Below the pieces are notes generated by a model. It searched no databases and had not been told where the DNA came from. It saw nothing but the letters and a program-made list of their open reading frames with translations. From positions 62,001 to 126,000 of the forward strand of contig NZ_BMGR01000002.1 of NCBI RefSeq assembly GCF_014640295.1: DNA of 64,000 nucleotides, in the 5' to 3' direction. Source of the DNA: Paenibacillus abyssi. Lineage in GTDB: Bacteria; Bacillota; Bacilli; Paenibacillales; Paenibacillaceae. Below, piece by piece: positions 26,305 through 36,300 of this stretch (positions within the stretch are counted from its first letter, which is position 1; each line of letters starts with the position of its first letter). The position numbers and the translations under genes were made by a program.

Positions 26305-26585
26305 TGGATACCGCCTAATACCTGCTCGGCTTGGCTGATCAGCCTGCGTGTAATTTCACCGCCGACTGAGCCGGCATCGCGTGTCGCCAATTGGCTCCAG
26401 GGCACATACCCTCCGCCGGATGAACTTTGAACTGCTCCAAGCTGATCGGCAAATTCGGTGTCGTGTTTACCTGCTGAAGCCGCAGATGGGACAAACAATC
26501 CAAGCTCAGCCGCAATTTCGTACTTCATCTGATTTAATGCTTCACGGCATTGCGGCACGACTTTTTTATTGCTTCGATTCGCCAT
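26301..26585 (-). CDS. Alpha/beta-type small acid-soluble spore protein
   Basis: A 94-residue DNA-binding spore protein that protects DNA in dormant spores. The family marks are ALNQMKYEIAAELGL and the C-terminal GSVGGEITRRLISQAEQVLGG; the germination-protease site region corresponds to KHDTEFADQLG, which is more divergent than usual. The ATG at 26585 follows GGAGGTG at nine bases. It is expected to be sigma-G dependent, but I could not point to a clear promoter. Confidence 0.92.
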   Translation of the reverse strand: MANRSNKKVVPQCREALNQMKYEIAAELGLFVPSAASAGKHDTEFADQLGAVQSSSGGGYVPWSQLATRDAGSVGGEITRRLISQAEQVLGGIH

Positions 26586-26692
26586 GTTCTTAAACACCTC
26601 CACTTTGGTTGTGGGGTTAGTATATGAAGGCATGGCGGTCGCGAAGCGTATAAGTTCCTGTCAAGCCGGGTAAATATAAGAAGAAATCTCAA

Positions 26693-27223
26693 TTAGTTCA
26701 ATTCATAGCTGCCGCGAACCAGTACGATCAGCCTGTTATTGTTGACGAGCGGATCCGGTGTTATACCGCGTCCTACACGCGGCGAAAGCAGTAAATGATT
26801 GTTGGTAATAGCCTTACCGTTCGTTAGATCCATTCCCTCGGTTAAATTGGAGATCCCATCTTTATCCGCACTGTATACCAATGCTTTACCGGATCTTACG
26901 ACAAATTCCGTTCCTTCTTCCTTGGCGATCAGCAGTTTGCCAAGCGGAACAGTGACGACTTCAAGAGATGCGCCTGCTGCATTATTCCCCACCGGGCTGT
27001 TTCCAGCAGAACCTGTATTCCCGCCAGTGCTGCCAGTACCTCCTCCGGCACTTCCGCCGCTTTGCTTAAACAGTTGATCGACATAACTCTTCGTTACGAC
27101 CGGATCGTCGATCGAACCGGGCTTCAATGCGCTATCTGCTTCTGACGACCAATTTGTGCCGATCAGTATCCCAGCTCCAATGCAGGCGACTGCAACGATT
27201 AATTTAAGTGAAGCCTTTCTCAT
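26693..27223 (-). CDS. Signal-anchored protein of unknown function
   Basis: A 176-residue protein with one N-terminal membrane segment (LKLIVAVACIGAGILIGTNW, residues 7-26), a Gly/Ser/Thr/Asn-rich linker (about residues 55-82) and a C-terminal beta-type domain of about 90 residues (VVTVPLGKLLIAKEEGTEFVVRSG ... LIVLVRGSYELN). I do not know the family. It would face the outside of the cell. AAGGGG lies 12 bases before the ATG. The neighbours (SASP, large secreted proteins) give no clear pathway. Confidence 0.75.
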   Translation of the reverse strand: MRKASLKLIVAVACIGAGILIGTNWSSEADSALKPGSIDDPVVTKSYVDQLFKQSGGSAGGGTGSTGGNTGSAGNSPVGNNAAGASLEVVTVPLGKLLIAKEEGTEFVVRSGKALVYSADKDGISNLTEGMDLTNGKAITNNHLLLSPRVGRGITPDPLVNNNRLIVLVRGSYELN

Positions 27224-27292
27224 CTTGGTGAATACCCCTTCCCGTCCAGTTATATTTACTAGAATACTAGATTATGGGTAGACATACCAGTT

Positions 27293-29797
27293 CTATTCCC
27301 TGGTAAACCATCTTAATTCCTTGGAGGCGATCAATAATTTTGCGTCTCCGTATACATCATAAACATGTAGTTTGTAGGTTTTATAGTCCCTTACTTTGGA
27401 TTGGACATCGGGATCATTGAATATCACTTCCAATGGAATATTCGTCCCTTTAAGCAAGGAGGATTCATTATTTTCCGCTGATTTAAACAGTGCATATTCC
27501 TTGGAGTACGTTACTTTAGCATCGTCCTGGTTAACGAACTCAAAGCGGATTTTATGATCGCCGGCGATATAATCGTAAGATTCATCTACAGACAGATCAT
27601 AATCCATCGTTAACTTGACGCCCTCGACATTGTATAGACCCGTTACGTTCAATACAGCTTGAATATTCCTCAGACTTAGCGTATTAGCCGAGAATTGGAT
27701 GTCTTTCAATTCCGTATTAATGGATACCGAATCATTCTTGGCGATATATAGAACCGGTTTTACGAGTACGGATTCAACATTCGTATTGCCTTCCGGCGTC
27801 GAACCGGCAGTCTTTGCAATCGATTGGCCAAAAATCAGCTGATAATTTTGGATATCAAACGATCTGGATATGCTCCCCCATGCAGACAGCAGCACTTTAC
27901 CGCCAGGCATCACCTTTTCTTTTACCTCAGAGACTTGAATCGGAACCTGCTGCCCGTTCTGATCTAACAAGTAACCGCCGATATTGGCGAGCTGTGAGGC
28001 GCGAGGCTCCCGATTATTGACTTCAAACTCGGCGTAGAAATAATTGCCGCCTGATCCTTCAAATATATTCGTTTTCAGAACTTTTACCTGAGCGCGGTTC
28101 CCGATCGAACTTACATTATAACCATTTACTAATGAATAAGCAGGTATATGGCTAATTTGTTGGCTGGAAAACTGGAACAACCGCTGGTCTGCTTTTTCCG
28201 GCTCTTTCTCGGTCAGGACAAACGTAATATTATCAATCGCCGTCGTATATGGGATTTTCGAATAGACAACCATATTATACGTTCCGCCTGAAGTTATGTT
28301 GATCATCTGGTCAATGCCAATGGAAATGCTTTCCCTGTCTACTTTAACGCCGTTAATCAAGAAATAACCGTTTAAATTGGGGATGCTCTTAGCCAGGTTA
28401 CTCGTATTTGTGATCTGCAGCTCAGCTGCAAGCACATCGCTGTCTGCTACCGGCGTCCGTTGAATGGACGTTAATTGCACCTTGTAATGATCTTTGTACG
28501 TATAGACGCTTCCCATATTGCCTTGTTGAGCAGCCGCTTGAATCTTATAAGCCCCAATGACATAACCTTCCTTGCCTTCTACTTCCGCTGTTCTCACGAC
28601 CAACTGCGCGTCCTTAAGTCTGGAGGATGGAATCGAACCGCTCAAATTTAATGTTTTTTTGATTTTTGGCAGGAGCGCCCGATTCTCTTCCTTGGCATAG
28701 CTTAACGGGTACAAGATATTATCTTTTGTCTGCAGCGCAAATTCCAGATCCGGCAATTGAATTGCTGAGGTTCCAATATTCTCAAAATTAAAATCCATTG
28801 TTAGCTCGCTGCTGCCGTCATTTTCGTTAATCAACGCAGAGCCTGCCGTTGTACGCACCTGTTCGCCATCTATATATACAGTTCTGGTCTTTCCGGTATC
28901 AGTCGGCAGCGCCGGCTTTAATGCGGGAACCGCGAACAGTCCTGCAGGCAGCTTGATTTTATTCGCTTCATCAATAGTAAACGGCACTAAAGAAACCTGC
29001 TTGCCTTTCAGTACTTTCGGAAGCTTCGCTTGAATCGTTACAATTTTCCGTTCTTTCGGTTGGATCGTTAGTTGGGCCATTGAGGCTGCATTTACATCAT
29101 AGACTGAATAACCGTCCGTTTGTATAGCAAAGCCCAGATTGGATAGACTAGTACTGCTAAAGCCTACGTTCTCAAGCAAGTAACTAATCGTTAGATACAG
29201 CCCGTTTCTATCTTCCGTTACAATGGATTGTTTAACCGCACCTTTGACTTTGGTGTTGTTAAGCAGCATGACAGATGGCTTAAACACGGCTACCTTACCG
29301 GAGGCGTTCGCTGGATACTTAATTGTGCCCAGTCTGCGCTCATAGTTAGGGGCGTCAAAGTCCCACTCAATCACGTCAAAGTTCAAATCGGTGAGCTTTG
29401 TTTGATTATCCAGCTTCGCATAATAAGTTAAGTTCACGGATGATTTAGGAGCGACCGACTTCTTGTTCTTGTCCGCTTCGGTTAACGAAGTACTGAATAC
29501 TTTACCGGATTTCCCCCTTACTCTGAGCCAATAATCCAGAATGCTTAACTCTCGGGTACCGTTGTTTGTCAGTGTAACCGTAAACGCCAGTACCAAGCTC
29601 TGATCCTGCATCAGCACTTGAGCATCACGTATGTATAAATGATTGTTCGCATTAAGCTTCACGATTTTACTGGAAATGGTGGCTGCCGCAAATGCAACAG
29701 AGTGGCTGTTAGAAGCTAATCCGGGCAAGACGGGCTGAAGCAATAATGCACAAGTCGTCGCTGCAATAATCCCGTGTTTAAGTAGTTTATGTTTCAA
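27293..29797 (-). CDS. Large secreted beta-repeat protein of unknown function
   Basis: An 834-residue protein with a signal peptide (LKHGIIAATTCALLLQPVLPGLASN) and at least four divergent copies of a beta-sandwich-like unit of about 140-150 residues. Each unit has a pattern such as LYLTISYLLENVGFSSTSL, ELTMDFNFENIGTSAIQL or FYAEFEVNNREPRASQL, then a gain or loss of one strand and a closing segment like KTLNLSGSIPSS. There is no SLH domain or sortase signal. The start is TTG at 29797 with AGGAGG upstream. The function is unknown; the repeats recall DUF4352-like folds. Confidence 0.8.
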   Translation of the reverse strand: MKHKLLKHGIIAATTCALLLQPVLPGLASNSHSVAFAAATISSKIVKLNANNHLYIRDAQVLMQDQSLVLAFTVTLTNNGTRELSILDYWLRVRGKSGKVFSTSLTEADKNKKSVAPKSSVNLTYYAKLDNQTKLTDLNFDVIEWDFDAPNYERRLGTIKYPANASGKVAVFKPSVMLLNNTKVKGAVKQSIVTEDRNGLYLTISYLLENVGFSSTSLSNLGFAIQTDGYSVYDVNAASMAQLTIQPKERKIVTIQAKLPKVLKGKQVSLVPFTIDEANKIKLPAGLFAVPALKPALPTDTGKTRTVYIDGEQVRTTAGSALINENDGSSELTMDFNFENIGTSAIQLPDLEFALQTKDNILYPLSYAKEENRALLPKIKKTLNLSGSIPSSRLKDAQLVVRTAEVEGKEGYVIGAYKIQAAAQQGNMGSVYTYKDHYKVQLTSIQRTPVADSDVLAAELQITNTSNLAKSIPNLNGYFLINGVKVDRESISIGIDQMINITSGGTYNMVVYSKIPYTTAIDNITFVLTEKEPEKADQRLFQFSSQQISHIPAYSLVNGYNVSSIGNRAQVKVLKTNIFEGSGGNYFYAEFEVNNREPRASQLANIGGYLLDQNGQQVPIQVSEVKEKVMPGGKVLLSAWGSISRSFDIQNYQLIFGQSIAKTAGSTPEGNTNVESVLVKPVLYIAKNDSVSINTELKDIQFSANTLSLRNIQAVLNVTGLYNVEGVKLTMDYDLSVDESYDYIAGDHKIRFEFVNQDDAKVTYSKEYALFKSAENNESSLLKGTNIPLEVIFNDPDVQSKVRDYKTYKLHVYDVYGDAKLLIASKELRWFTRE

Positions 29798-29941
29798 CGC
29801 TGTCTCCTCCTGGTTATGCTATATTACTAAATTAGACGAAGGAGGCATCGGATTTGTTTCTATTTTCATTAGAAAATATTAATGGAATGGGAATAATAAC
29901 CAACGCAGTTTGTGATTCCATGAGATTTGTTCGTGGTAAAT

Positions 29942-29970
29942 AAAAAAACAAGCAGGAGCTGAGCTCCTGC
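29942..29970 (-). terminator. Intrinsic terminator of the S-layer gene
   Basis: GCAGGAGCT-g-AGCTCCTGC palindrome followed on the minus strand by TTGTTTTTTT. Confidence 0.9.
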
Positions 29971-29991
29971 CTGTCTTGAAGATGTTATGGA

Positions 29992-32643
29992 TTACTCAAC
30001 GATCAGTGTTGCAGTTGCAGATACGTTGTTAGCAGTGATGTAAGTCAAAGTAGTTTGACCTACGCCAACTTTTGTTACAACCAATCCGCTAACTGTAGCA
30101 ACAGCGGAGTCGCTGGAAGCCAGCAATCCAGCAGTTGTGATTTCAACACCGTATTGGTCTTTAACAGTAACTTTGTGAGTTCCTGTAGCGTTAACCACGA
30201 ATGTAGTGTTAGCGTTGATTGTGTACTCGGACTCGTTGAATGCAACAGTAGTAGCGATTGGAGCTGCTTCGGATACTGTTACAGTTTGCTCAGCAAGCTT
30301 AGTAGCACCTTTGTATGCAGCGATTGTAACTGTGCCTTCGTCAAGACCGAAGATTTTCTTACCGTCTACGCCGACTTTAGTGCTGTCGGAAGTCGTTACG
30401 AAGTTGAATGCATCAGCTTGAACGAGTGCAACTTCAGTACCGTTGGACAATTTACCAACCAGTTCAACTGTTTTTGCATGAGCGGATGCAGAAGTCAGAT
30501 CGCTCTTACCATAGATTGTACCGATGTTTTTGATTGCATACGATTTGATATCGTCTGCTTTTACAACTTCAATTGTGAACACATACTTCGTGCTGTCAGT
30601 TCCGCCAGTAGTGAAGTTAACTGTAATTTCGGATTTACCTACAGCTTTAGCAACAAATTTTTCATTTACTGCATCATACTCAACAACTTCAGGTGTAGCG
30701 CTTGTCACAGTGTAAGTACCTTCAGCAACTGTTTTAGTGCGGTTGTAGTTGTCGAGGTAAGTGATGTTAGCTTCATTGAAAGCTGCTTCAGCATTTACTG
30801 CAAAGTAAAGAGGTACATCTTTAATGCCGTTGATTTTAACAGGTGTAGCTGCTTTTTTAACTGCAAGCTGCAATTGGCCAACTTGTGCGCCATTTACATA
30901 TGCATAGATGTAAGCAGTGATGTCGTTAGCAACTGGAGCGAATTTAGCGATCAGTTCGCCTTTACCGTTGATTTTAGGGTAACCAGTTGCGAAAGCAACG
31001 TTAGAGTTAAATGTCACTGCATTAGCAGCGATTGGAGCATCTTGATCGATTACGATGTCTTTTGCAACTACAGCTGCGTTAAAGTTGTCAACAGCAGCGT
31101 AAGGAATTTTAACTTCTTCGTCTGCAACTACCAGGACACCTGGGTTGCTCAGTTGAAGAGTTTTAACTACAGGAGCGCCTTCTACTTTAACAGTAGTTGT
31201 TGCTGTAGCACCAGTTGATGGGTTAACCGCATTGATTACAAGCGTAGCCGCTTTATCAACGTCGATTGTCAATTTGCCGTCTTTGTCAACTGCATAAGCA
31301 GTTACAACGTCAGCTTCGCTAAGCATGAAAGTGATACCGGAAATCGTAAAGTTTGTAGTTCCAGCAGCCAAAGTTACTTTCGCAGTTTCAGCCAATTTGA
31401 TTGTCGCACCGTATTGGTCAGTCAGTTCGATTGGAAGAACCAGAGCGTCATCACCAGCAGTAACGCGCACTTTACCTTCCAAAGGAGCTACAGTACCCAA
31501 TTTAATTGCTGTAGCTGCGCTGCCTGCAACGATTTTGAATGTTTTAGTTGCGCTCAAACCAGTGGAATGAGTAACTGTCACAACAAAGTTGTCGTCGATT
31601 TTAGCGAAATCGTCATGAGCCAAGTCATACTTGCCGGTAATGTCAGCTGCGATTGTTGCTTGTTTAGTTGCGTTGAATACTGTAACGTTCAGAACTGGGT
31701 TTGCAATTTCTTTACCGAATTGGTTGAAGAGTTTGATTCCCAAGTCTTGGTTATCAGCTTTTTGCAAAGAGTTGGAAGTGATTTCGATTTTAGCAGGTCT
31801 TTCGTCTGCAACTGTAACTTTTTGAGCGTCGAAGCCTTTAACAACTACTTCGTACTCGCCAGCTGGCAGGTAAGTGGAGCTCAGTGCAACCGCTTGGTTG
31901 TTTTCAGCCCATTTAGCAGTGACAGTGTAGTTTACAAGACCGGATTTAACTTCGAAAGTCATATCCGCTTTTTCTGCTGCAGTCACTTCTTTGTTGAAAG
32001 AAACTGTGATTTCACGTGTGTTTGTTTGCTCAGTTTTAGCGATCGCCAATGCAGTCACTTCGTAACCAGGCAAGCCAAGAACTGTACCCAGTTTTTGACC
32101 GGAACCAGCTACTTCAGTGTCAAGAGCAACTACTACAGAAGCGTAAGTAGCGCCGCGAAGAGCAGGAGCAGCGAAGTCAACATCAGCAGTTACGATGCCA
32201 GCTTCTACAGCCAGCTCTTTAACGTTTGCGTAGTTGGCGCCAGTTGTGTCAACGCCCAGTGCACGCAATACTACTGCTGCGAATTGTTGATAAGTCAATT
32301 CTTGGTCGAATCCGAATCTTGTTGCGGAATGACCTTCCATGTATCCTTCTGCTTTAGCCCAGGAAAGGAAGCCGTCGTAGAAAGAACCACGAACATCTGT
32401 GTAAGTGTGGGATTTAGCTGTTGCTTTCGCTTCAGCTTCTACACCCAACAGACGGGATAACAATACTGCAAGATCTTGACGTTTCCAAGTAGCGCCTTCC
32501 ATCAGGTCGCCTTTTTGGTCGCCTTGGATGATACCTAATTCTTGGAGCTTAGCTCCAGCTGGAGATGTTGCTGCAGACGCTACGGATGCGAACATCGAGA
32601 ACACCATAGCGATTGCTACTAGTAAAGATAAACTTTTCTTCAT
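29992..32643 (-). CDS. Probable S-layer protein with N-terminal SLH domains
   Basis: An 883-residue exported protein. The signal peptide is MKKSLSLLVAIAMVFSMFA with cleavage near VASAA. Residues 30-220 hold three degenerate SLH motifs (LQELGIIQGDQKGDLMEGATWKR, TDVRGSFYDGFLSWAKAEGYMEG, VKELAVEAGIVTADVDFAAP), and the rest is Ig-like/beta repeats (ITVSFNKEVTAAEKADM, VELVGKLSNGTEVALVQ). Codon use is strongly biased towards T- and A-ending optimal codons, a sign of very high expression. A strong promoter at 32867-32895 gives a leader of about 215 bases. The ATG at 32643 follows AGGAGGAG. I expect it to be the main surface-layer subunit, held by the pyruvylated wall polymer. Confidence 0.88.
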   Translation of the reverse strand: MKKSLSLLVAIAMVFSMFASVASAATSPAGAKLQELGIIQGDQKGDLMEGATWKRQDLAVLLSRLLGVEAEAKATAKSHTYTDVRGSFYDGFLSWAKAEGYMEGHSATRFGFDQELTYQQFAAVVLRALGVDTTGANYANVKELAVEAGIVTADVDFAAPALRGATYASVVVALDTEVAGSGQKLGTVLGLPGYEVTALAIAKTEQTNTREITVSFNKEVTAAEKADMTFEVKSGLVNYTVTAKWAENNQAVALSSTYLPAGEYEVVVKGFDAQKVTVADERPAKIEITSNSLQKADNQDLGIKLFNQFGKEIANPVLNVTVFNATKQATIAADITGKYDLAHDDFAKIDDNFVVTVTHSTGLSATKTFKIVAGSAATAIKLGTVAPLEGKVRVTAGDDALVLPIELTDQYGATIKLAETAKVTLAAGTTNFTISGITFMLSEADVVTAYAVDKDGKLTIDVDKAATLVINAVNPSTGATATTTVKVEGAPVVKTLQLSNPGVLVVADEEVKIPYAAVDNFNAAVVAKDIVIDQDAPIAANAVTFNSNVAFATGYPKINGKGELIAKFAPVANDITAYIYAYVNGAQVGQLQLAVKKAATPVKINGIKDVPLYFAVNAEAAFNEANITYLDNYNRTKTVAEGTYTVTSATPEVVEYDAVNEKFVAKAVGKSEITVNFTTGGTDSTKYVFTIEVVKADDIKSYAIKNIGTIYGKSDLTSASAHAKTVELVGKLSNGTEVALVQADAFNFVTTSDSTKVGVDGKKIFGLDEGTVTIAAYKGATKLAEQTVTVSEAAPIATTVAFNESEYTINANTTFVVNATGTHKVTVKDQYGVEITTAGLLASSDSAVATVSGLVVTKVGVGQTTLTYITANNVSATATLIVE

Positions 32644-32866
32644 AACCTTTTTTTCTCCTCCTCTAAAATGCTGCGGTTGTTGAGAGTTTTGTTTGAACCA
32701 TAAATTATTGCTCGTTTCCCTCATTGGCCGATTCACCCCCTTCCCAGAGTTGAGCGCGAAGTTATTAAATAATGTCTGCATACATGTTAACCCGTTGTAA
32801 TTACATGTCGCAGAAACTCGTAAACACAAGAAGAAAAATCTGGCAGATTCGCTGGACCACTATAAC

Positions 32867-32895
32867 ATTATACAATGGGGGAAATCTACCGTAAA
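32867..32895 (-). promoter_or_regulatory. Strong promoter of the S-layer gene
   Basis: On the minus strand TTTACG-N17-TATAAT with a perfect -10, about 225 bases ahead of the S-layer start codon. Confidence 0.65.
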
Positions 32896-32935
32896 GAGAA
32901 TTTTGAGAATGTTTCATATCAAAATCCCTTTGCAT

Positions 32936-32976
32936 CCTGCTGTTTTATGCGAGTTCACATATATAAACGCAGCAGG
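32936..32976. repeat. Inverted repeat upstream of the S-layer promoter
   Basis: CCTGCTG ... CAGCAGG, separated by 27 bases, centred about 75 bases upstream of the S-layer -35. It could be an operator or a relic of a hairpin. Confidence 0.5.
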
Positions 32977-33275
32977 TTTAAAAAAGTTGCGATTGTTGCA
33001 AAAAAACTTTGCCACTTTTTATTTATTGCTCATGAGTGCTCATTATGTATGACTGGCTGCTTTCAACCAAGCGTCTCACTTATCAACGAATCCAAGTATA
33101 CCGCTCCAGCTAACAACCGTCGATGCGTAACATTTTCCATGGCGATTGTTACTAATCTTGCGTCGAAGCTTGTCTACTAAAATTGATGCAGTCCTGTGAT
33201 TATAAACCATATGTACATAGAATTGCAATCGAACTAGATTTGGACAGCTCCGCCTCGGGCAGCTCAATACATGGC

Positions 33276-33318
33276 GCCGGGCCATGACATCGAACGGTCA
33301 ATGGCCCGGCGAGTTTTT
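33276..33318 (+). terminator. GC-rich hairpin with T-run after the SLH gene
   Basis: GCCGGGCCAT ... ATGGCCCGGC, extended by GAC/GTC, then GAGTTTTT on the plus strand. The T-run is on the plus side; the minus-strand SLH transcript has no T-run after the stem. It may act as a 3'-end structure for the SLH gene or as a plus-strand terminator. Confidence 0.5.
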
Positions 33319-33324
33319 AGTTTA

Positions 33325-36300
33325 TTATAATTCCGGTATTTTCTTCTGGCTTAGCATAACATTCATCACGATTGCCGCAGCTTCGGCTCTCGTCATGTTT
33401 GCCCTAGGATCAAAATAATAAGTCGGACGCGAAGCATCAGAACCTGAAACATTCGGTTTTCCGTTCATCAGCTTCGCTTTTACGACCGCTTGTACGGAAG
33501 GCCTTGCGTACTCAAGAATATTCGATGCATCCGTGAACAGCTTGTTGAGATCCTTCAATACATTTTCGGGTCTGGCATTGAGTTTCAGGCCGGCAGCCCG
33601 TGCAATGATGACTGCCGCGTCCTCTCTGCTGATGCTCAGCCCAGGCTGGAACCGGTTGCTGATCGTGCCTCTCACCAAACCCGCCCTTGCCGCAGTCTCT
33701 ATATATTTATACTCATATAAGCCTGCTGATGCCGGATTTATGATGCTTACATCCGAGAAGGTCGGACGCCCCTCATAATTTAAGGGAATATCAAACGCTT
33801 TGGTGATCAACGTCGTGAATTCACCGCGGGTTATCGCTTCATTGGTTTCAAAGCGGTTGTCTTCTTTATTTTTCATCAATCCCTTGGCATACAGGGTATC
33901 AAGAAAATCCCTTGCCCACGGATGCCCGGTGATATCGTCGAAGGACCGGTCCATATACATAACGACATAATAACCAAACTCTTGAATGGGTACGGTTATT
34001 GTATTGTTCTTGTTATTGACGACCCCGCCGATATTATTCCACTGGTAGCCGTTGATGCCGTTGTAATTCTCATTGTAGCCATAATGGAATACCGTTACGT
34101 ACCGCCATGCGGATTGAACGATATTCGGATTATAGGCGAGCGTCAGCGTGCCCGGCTGCGACGCTACGAATTGATCCTTTACATTAAATGCAGTCTTCTT
34201 GTAAAACTCCTGTCCGCGTTCATAAGGGTAGGTTCCTGATCCATACAAAATGCTGCTTTGTGAATCGGATTGCTTGTACGTCCCCGCATCGAGCCAGTAC
34301 AAATTGCTGACCATTCTGTAGCGCATCGAGTTTTCTCTGAGATGCAAATAACGCGACTCCCAATCCCCATTCGTAGGGAACGGCGAGGTCGGATTAGGCT
34401 GCGCCAGCTCAATCGGCAGCGGATGCATGATTTTGTTGACACGCCCGTCTACCGGATCGGCAATCCCGATCAGGATCTCGCGTGCAGGTGAAAGCCCTTG
34501 ATCAACGGCGGTCGGATCGTTTCTCTTAATGATCGTCCCTTTCGGGAATTTGACCTCAATCAGCTTATTAAAGGCACGAATCGTGCTCTTCGCGATGCTT
34601 TCCTTGAATTCTGCGCCGGGCACCGGCGTGTCTGCGTTGTGAAGCATGATCTCAGCTTTCTCTTCCCGGTCTCCGCGGAAGATTGAGAATTGGATTTTAT
34701 TCGCGCCTTTCCTCGGCACCTTAGCTTCAAAGACGAACACATCTCTTGGGCCCGTTCTGAATAGGACGGTTTCCTTCTTCGTAATAACGACATCTTTGCT
34801 GTATACAAGCCGGTCAGCCCCTTCGGCTTCGACATACATACGCGAGTAGTTGCCGTTGACGATGCCAATATTCGTGTCTTTATCCAGCACCGGGTAATGA
34901 ACGACAAAGTTAGCAGGCTCCCTCGTAACCTCCATAATAGCGGTATTAAACAAGCCGCTTGTATTGGTAGCCGTTACCTCCACCGAGTTGATGCCGGTAC
35001 CCTGCAGATTTAATAGAGCCGACTTAAATGTGGCTGTCGCAACGGTGGTGTCATCCGGATTGGCCTGCGTATTATCAATCCTTAAGATCAGGTTGTTAGG
35101 ATCGGAAACCCGATCAAACACATTAGTCAATGGATTATATTTATATCTGGCTTCTTGCGGCGCCGTCAGGCCGACACGATTAACAACGATTCTGACCTCC
35201 GACGCATTCACGACCTTCGTTTCGAACTGCAGCTCATTTTCTTGCGTGAAATACTGCATGGCCTGTCCATCTAATTTCCGGTAATCATGCGCACTGGCAA
35301 ATGCAGTCTCCAGATCAAGCTTGGCTACCGAAGGCAGATTGTCGGTAAAATAGTACAATTCATATCTGTTCGTCGTAATCGGCGACACGCCAGCCGGCGG
35401 ATTGCCGGTCACCGCATCCAAAGTGCCCCTTGGATAGATCTCAAATACGACCTGGTTTAATCCGTTTTGCATTATCCATGGCCGGCGGTCAGGTTCCCCG
35501 GCTCCCGGAGCTGAAGCGGCTGCGCCGAATTTGAATCTAAAGTCGATTAAGTTGCCGCCGGCATCCTTATACATATCCGCATTCCGGACCTTGTCCGCCT
35601 GATCGTTAAACAGAACCCGGATATCGCCGTATTGGTTGGAAGGAATATTGACCGGCTTGAATTGGATAATCGGGCCGTTAATGATTGTTACCCCGTTTTC
35701 CATCAAACCTTTCGGTTCATCTGCCGCCTTGGTAAAGATCTGCCCGTTATAAATATTGGTCGGATAGACATAAGGCGACGGATTGTAATTGATCCGGTAC
35801 TCTCTCGAGCCTGTCAAATACTCTGTATTCACCCCGGCTGCCGTTGTAAACGGCACAAACCGCAGCTTGCTTTGACCCTCTGGCAGATCATTCCGGTCGA
35901 GCGCGATCAAATAGGTTCCATCAGCTTGCTTCGCAGCTACACCAAGGGGCGTGGCGCTATCGTCCAGATATACGTTGATCCCGTCAGGCGCATTCGCCGC
36001 TTCGATAACCAGGTCGATGGACTCGAACGAGATCTGAACCTCAATCCCCGAATATAACTCCAGTCCGGATTCCTTGAACGCCACTTTCGTAATATAAGGA
36101 TTGTTCTCATTCACAAAGTAGAAAGGGAAGGTTTGTTCATCGTCAGCGTAACCGAGAGCTATGGAGTCGAATGTCACACCGAGGATCTGGTTAGGCTTAT
36201 CTTCATCAATGTTCAAGTTATTAAGCGGCAGCGCACGCACAATAACATGGTCAGCTTGAAGCTCGACCTGTACGGTTGTCCACGTCGCGCCGGCATCGAT

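Larger units (their letters stand above)
32644..33324. other. Long intergenic region upstream of the S-layer gene
   Basis: It contains the S-layer leader, its promoter (32867-32895), an inverted repeat (CCTGCTG/CAGCAGG, 32936-32976) upstream of that promoter, several T/A runs, and a GC-rich hairpin at 33276-33318. Open frames here (for example 32875-33180 plus) lack ribosome binding sites and recognisable protein, so I regard it as non-coding. Confidence 0.65.

Noticed and set aside
30055-32460. Two long plus-strand open frames (387 and 348 codons) inside the S-layer gene
   Set aside because: They are antisense to a gene with strong codon bias, are rich in Cys/Ser/Asn/Val in a way no known protein is, and lack ribosome binding sites.
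32875-33180. 101-codon plus-strand frame upstream of the S-layer gene
   Set aside because: No ribosome binding site, no family, overlaps the likely S-layer promoter.
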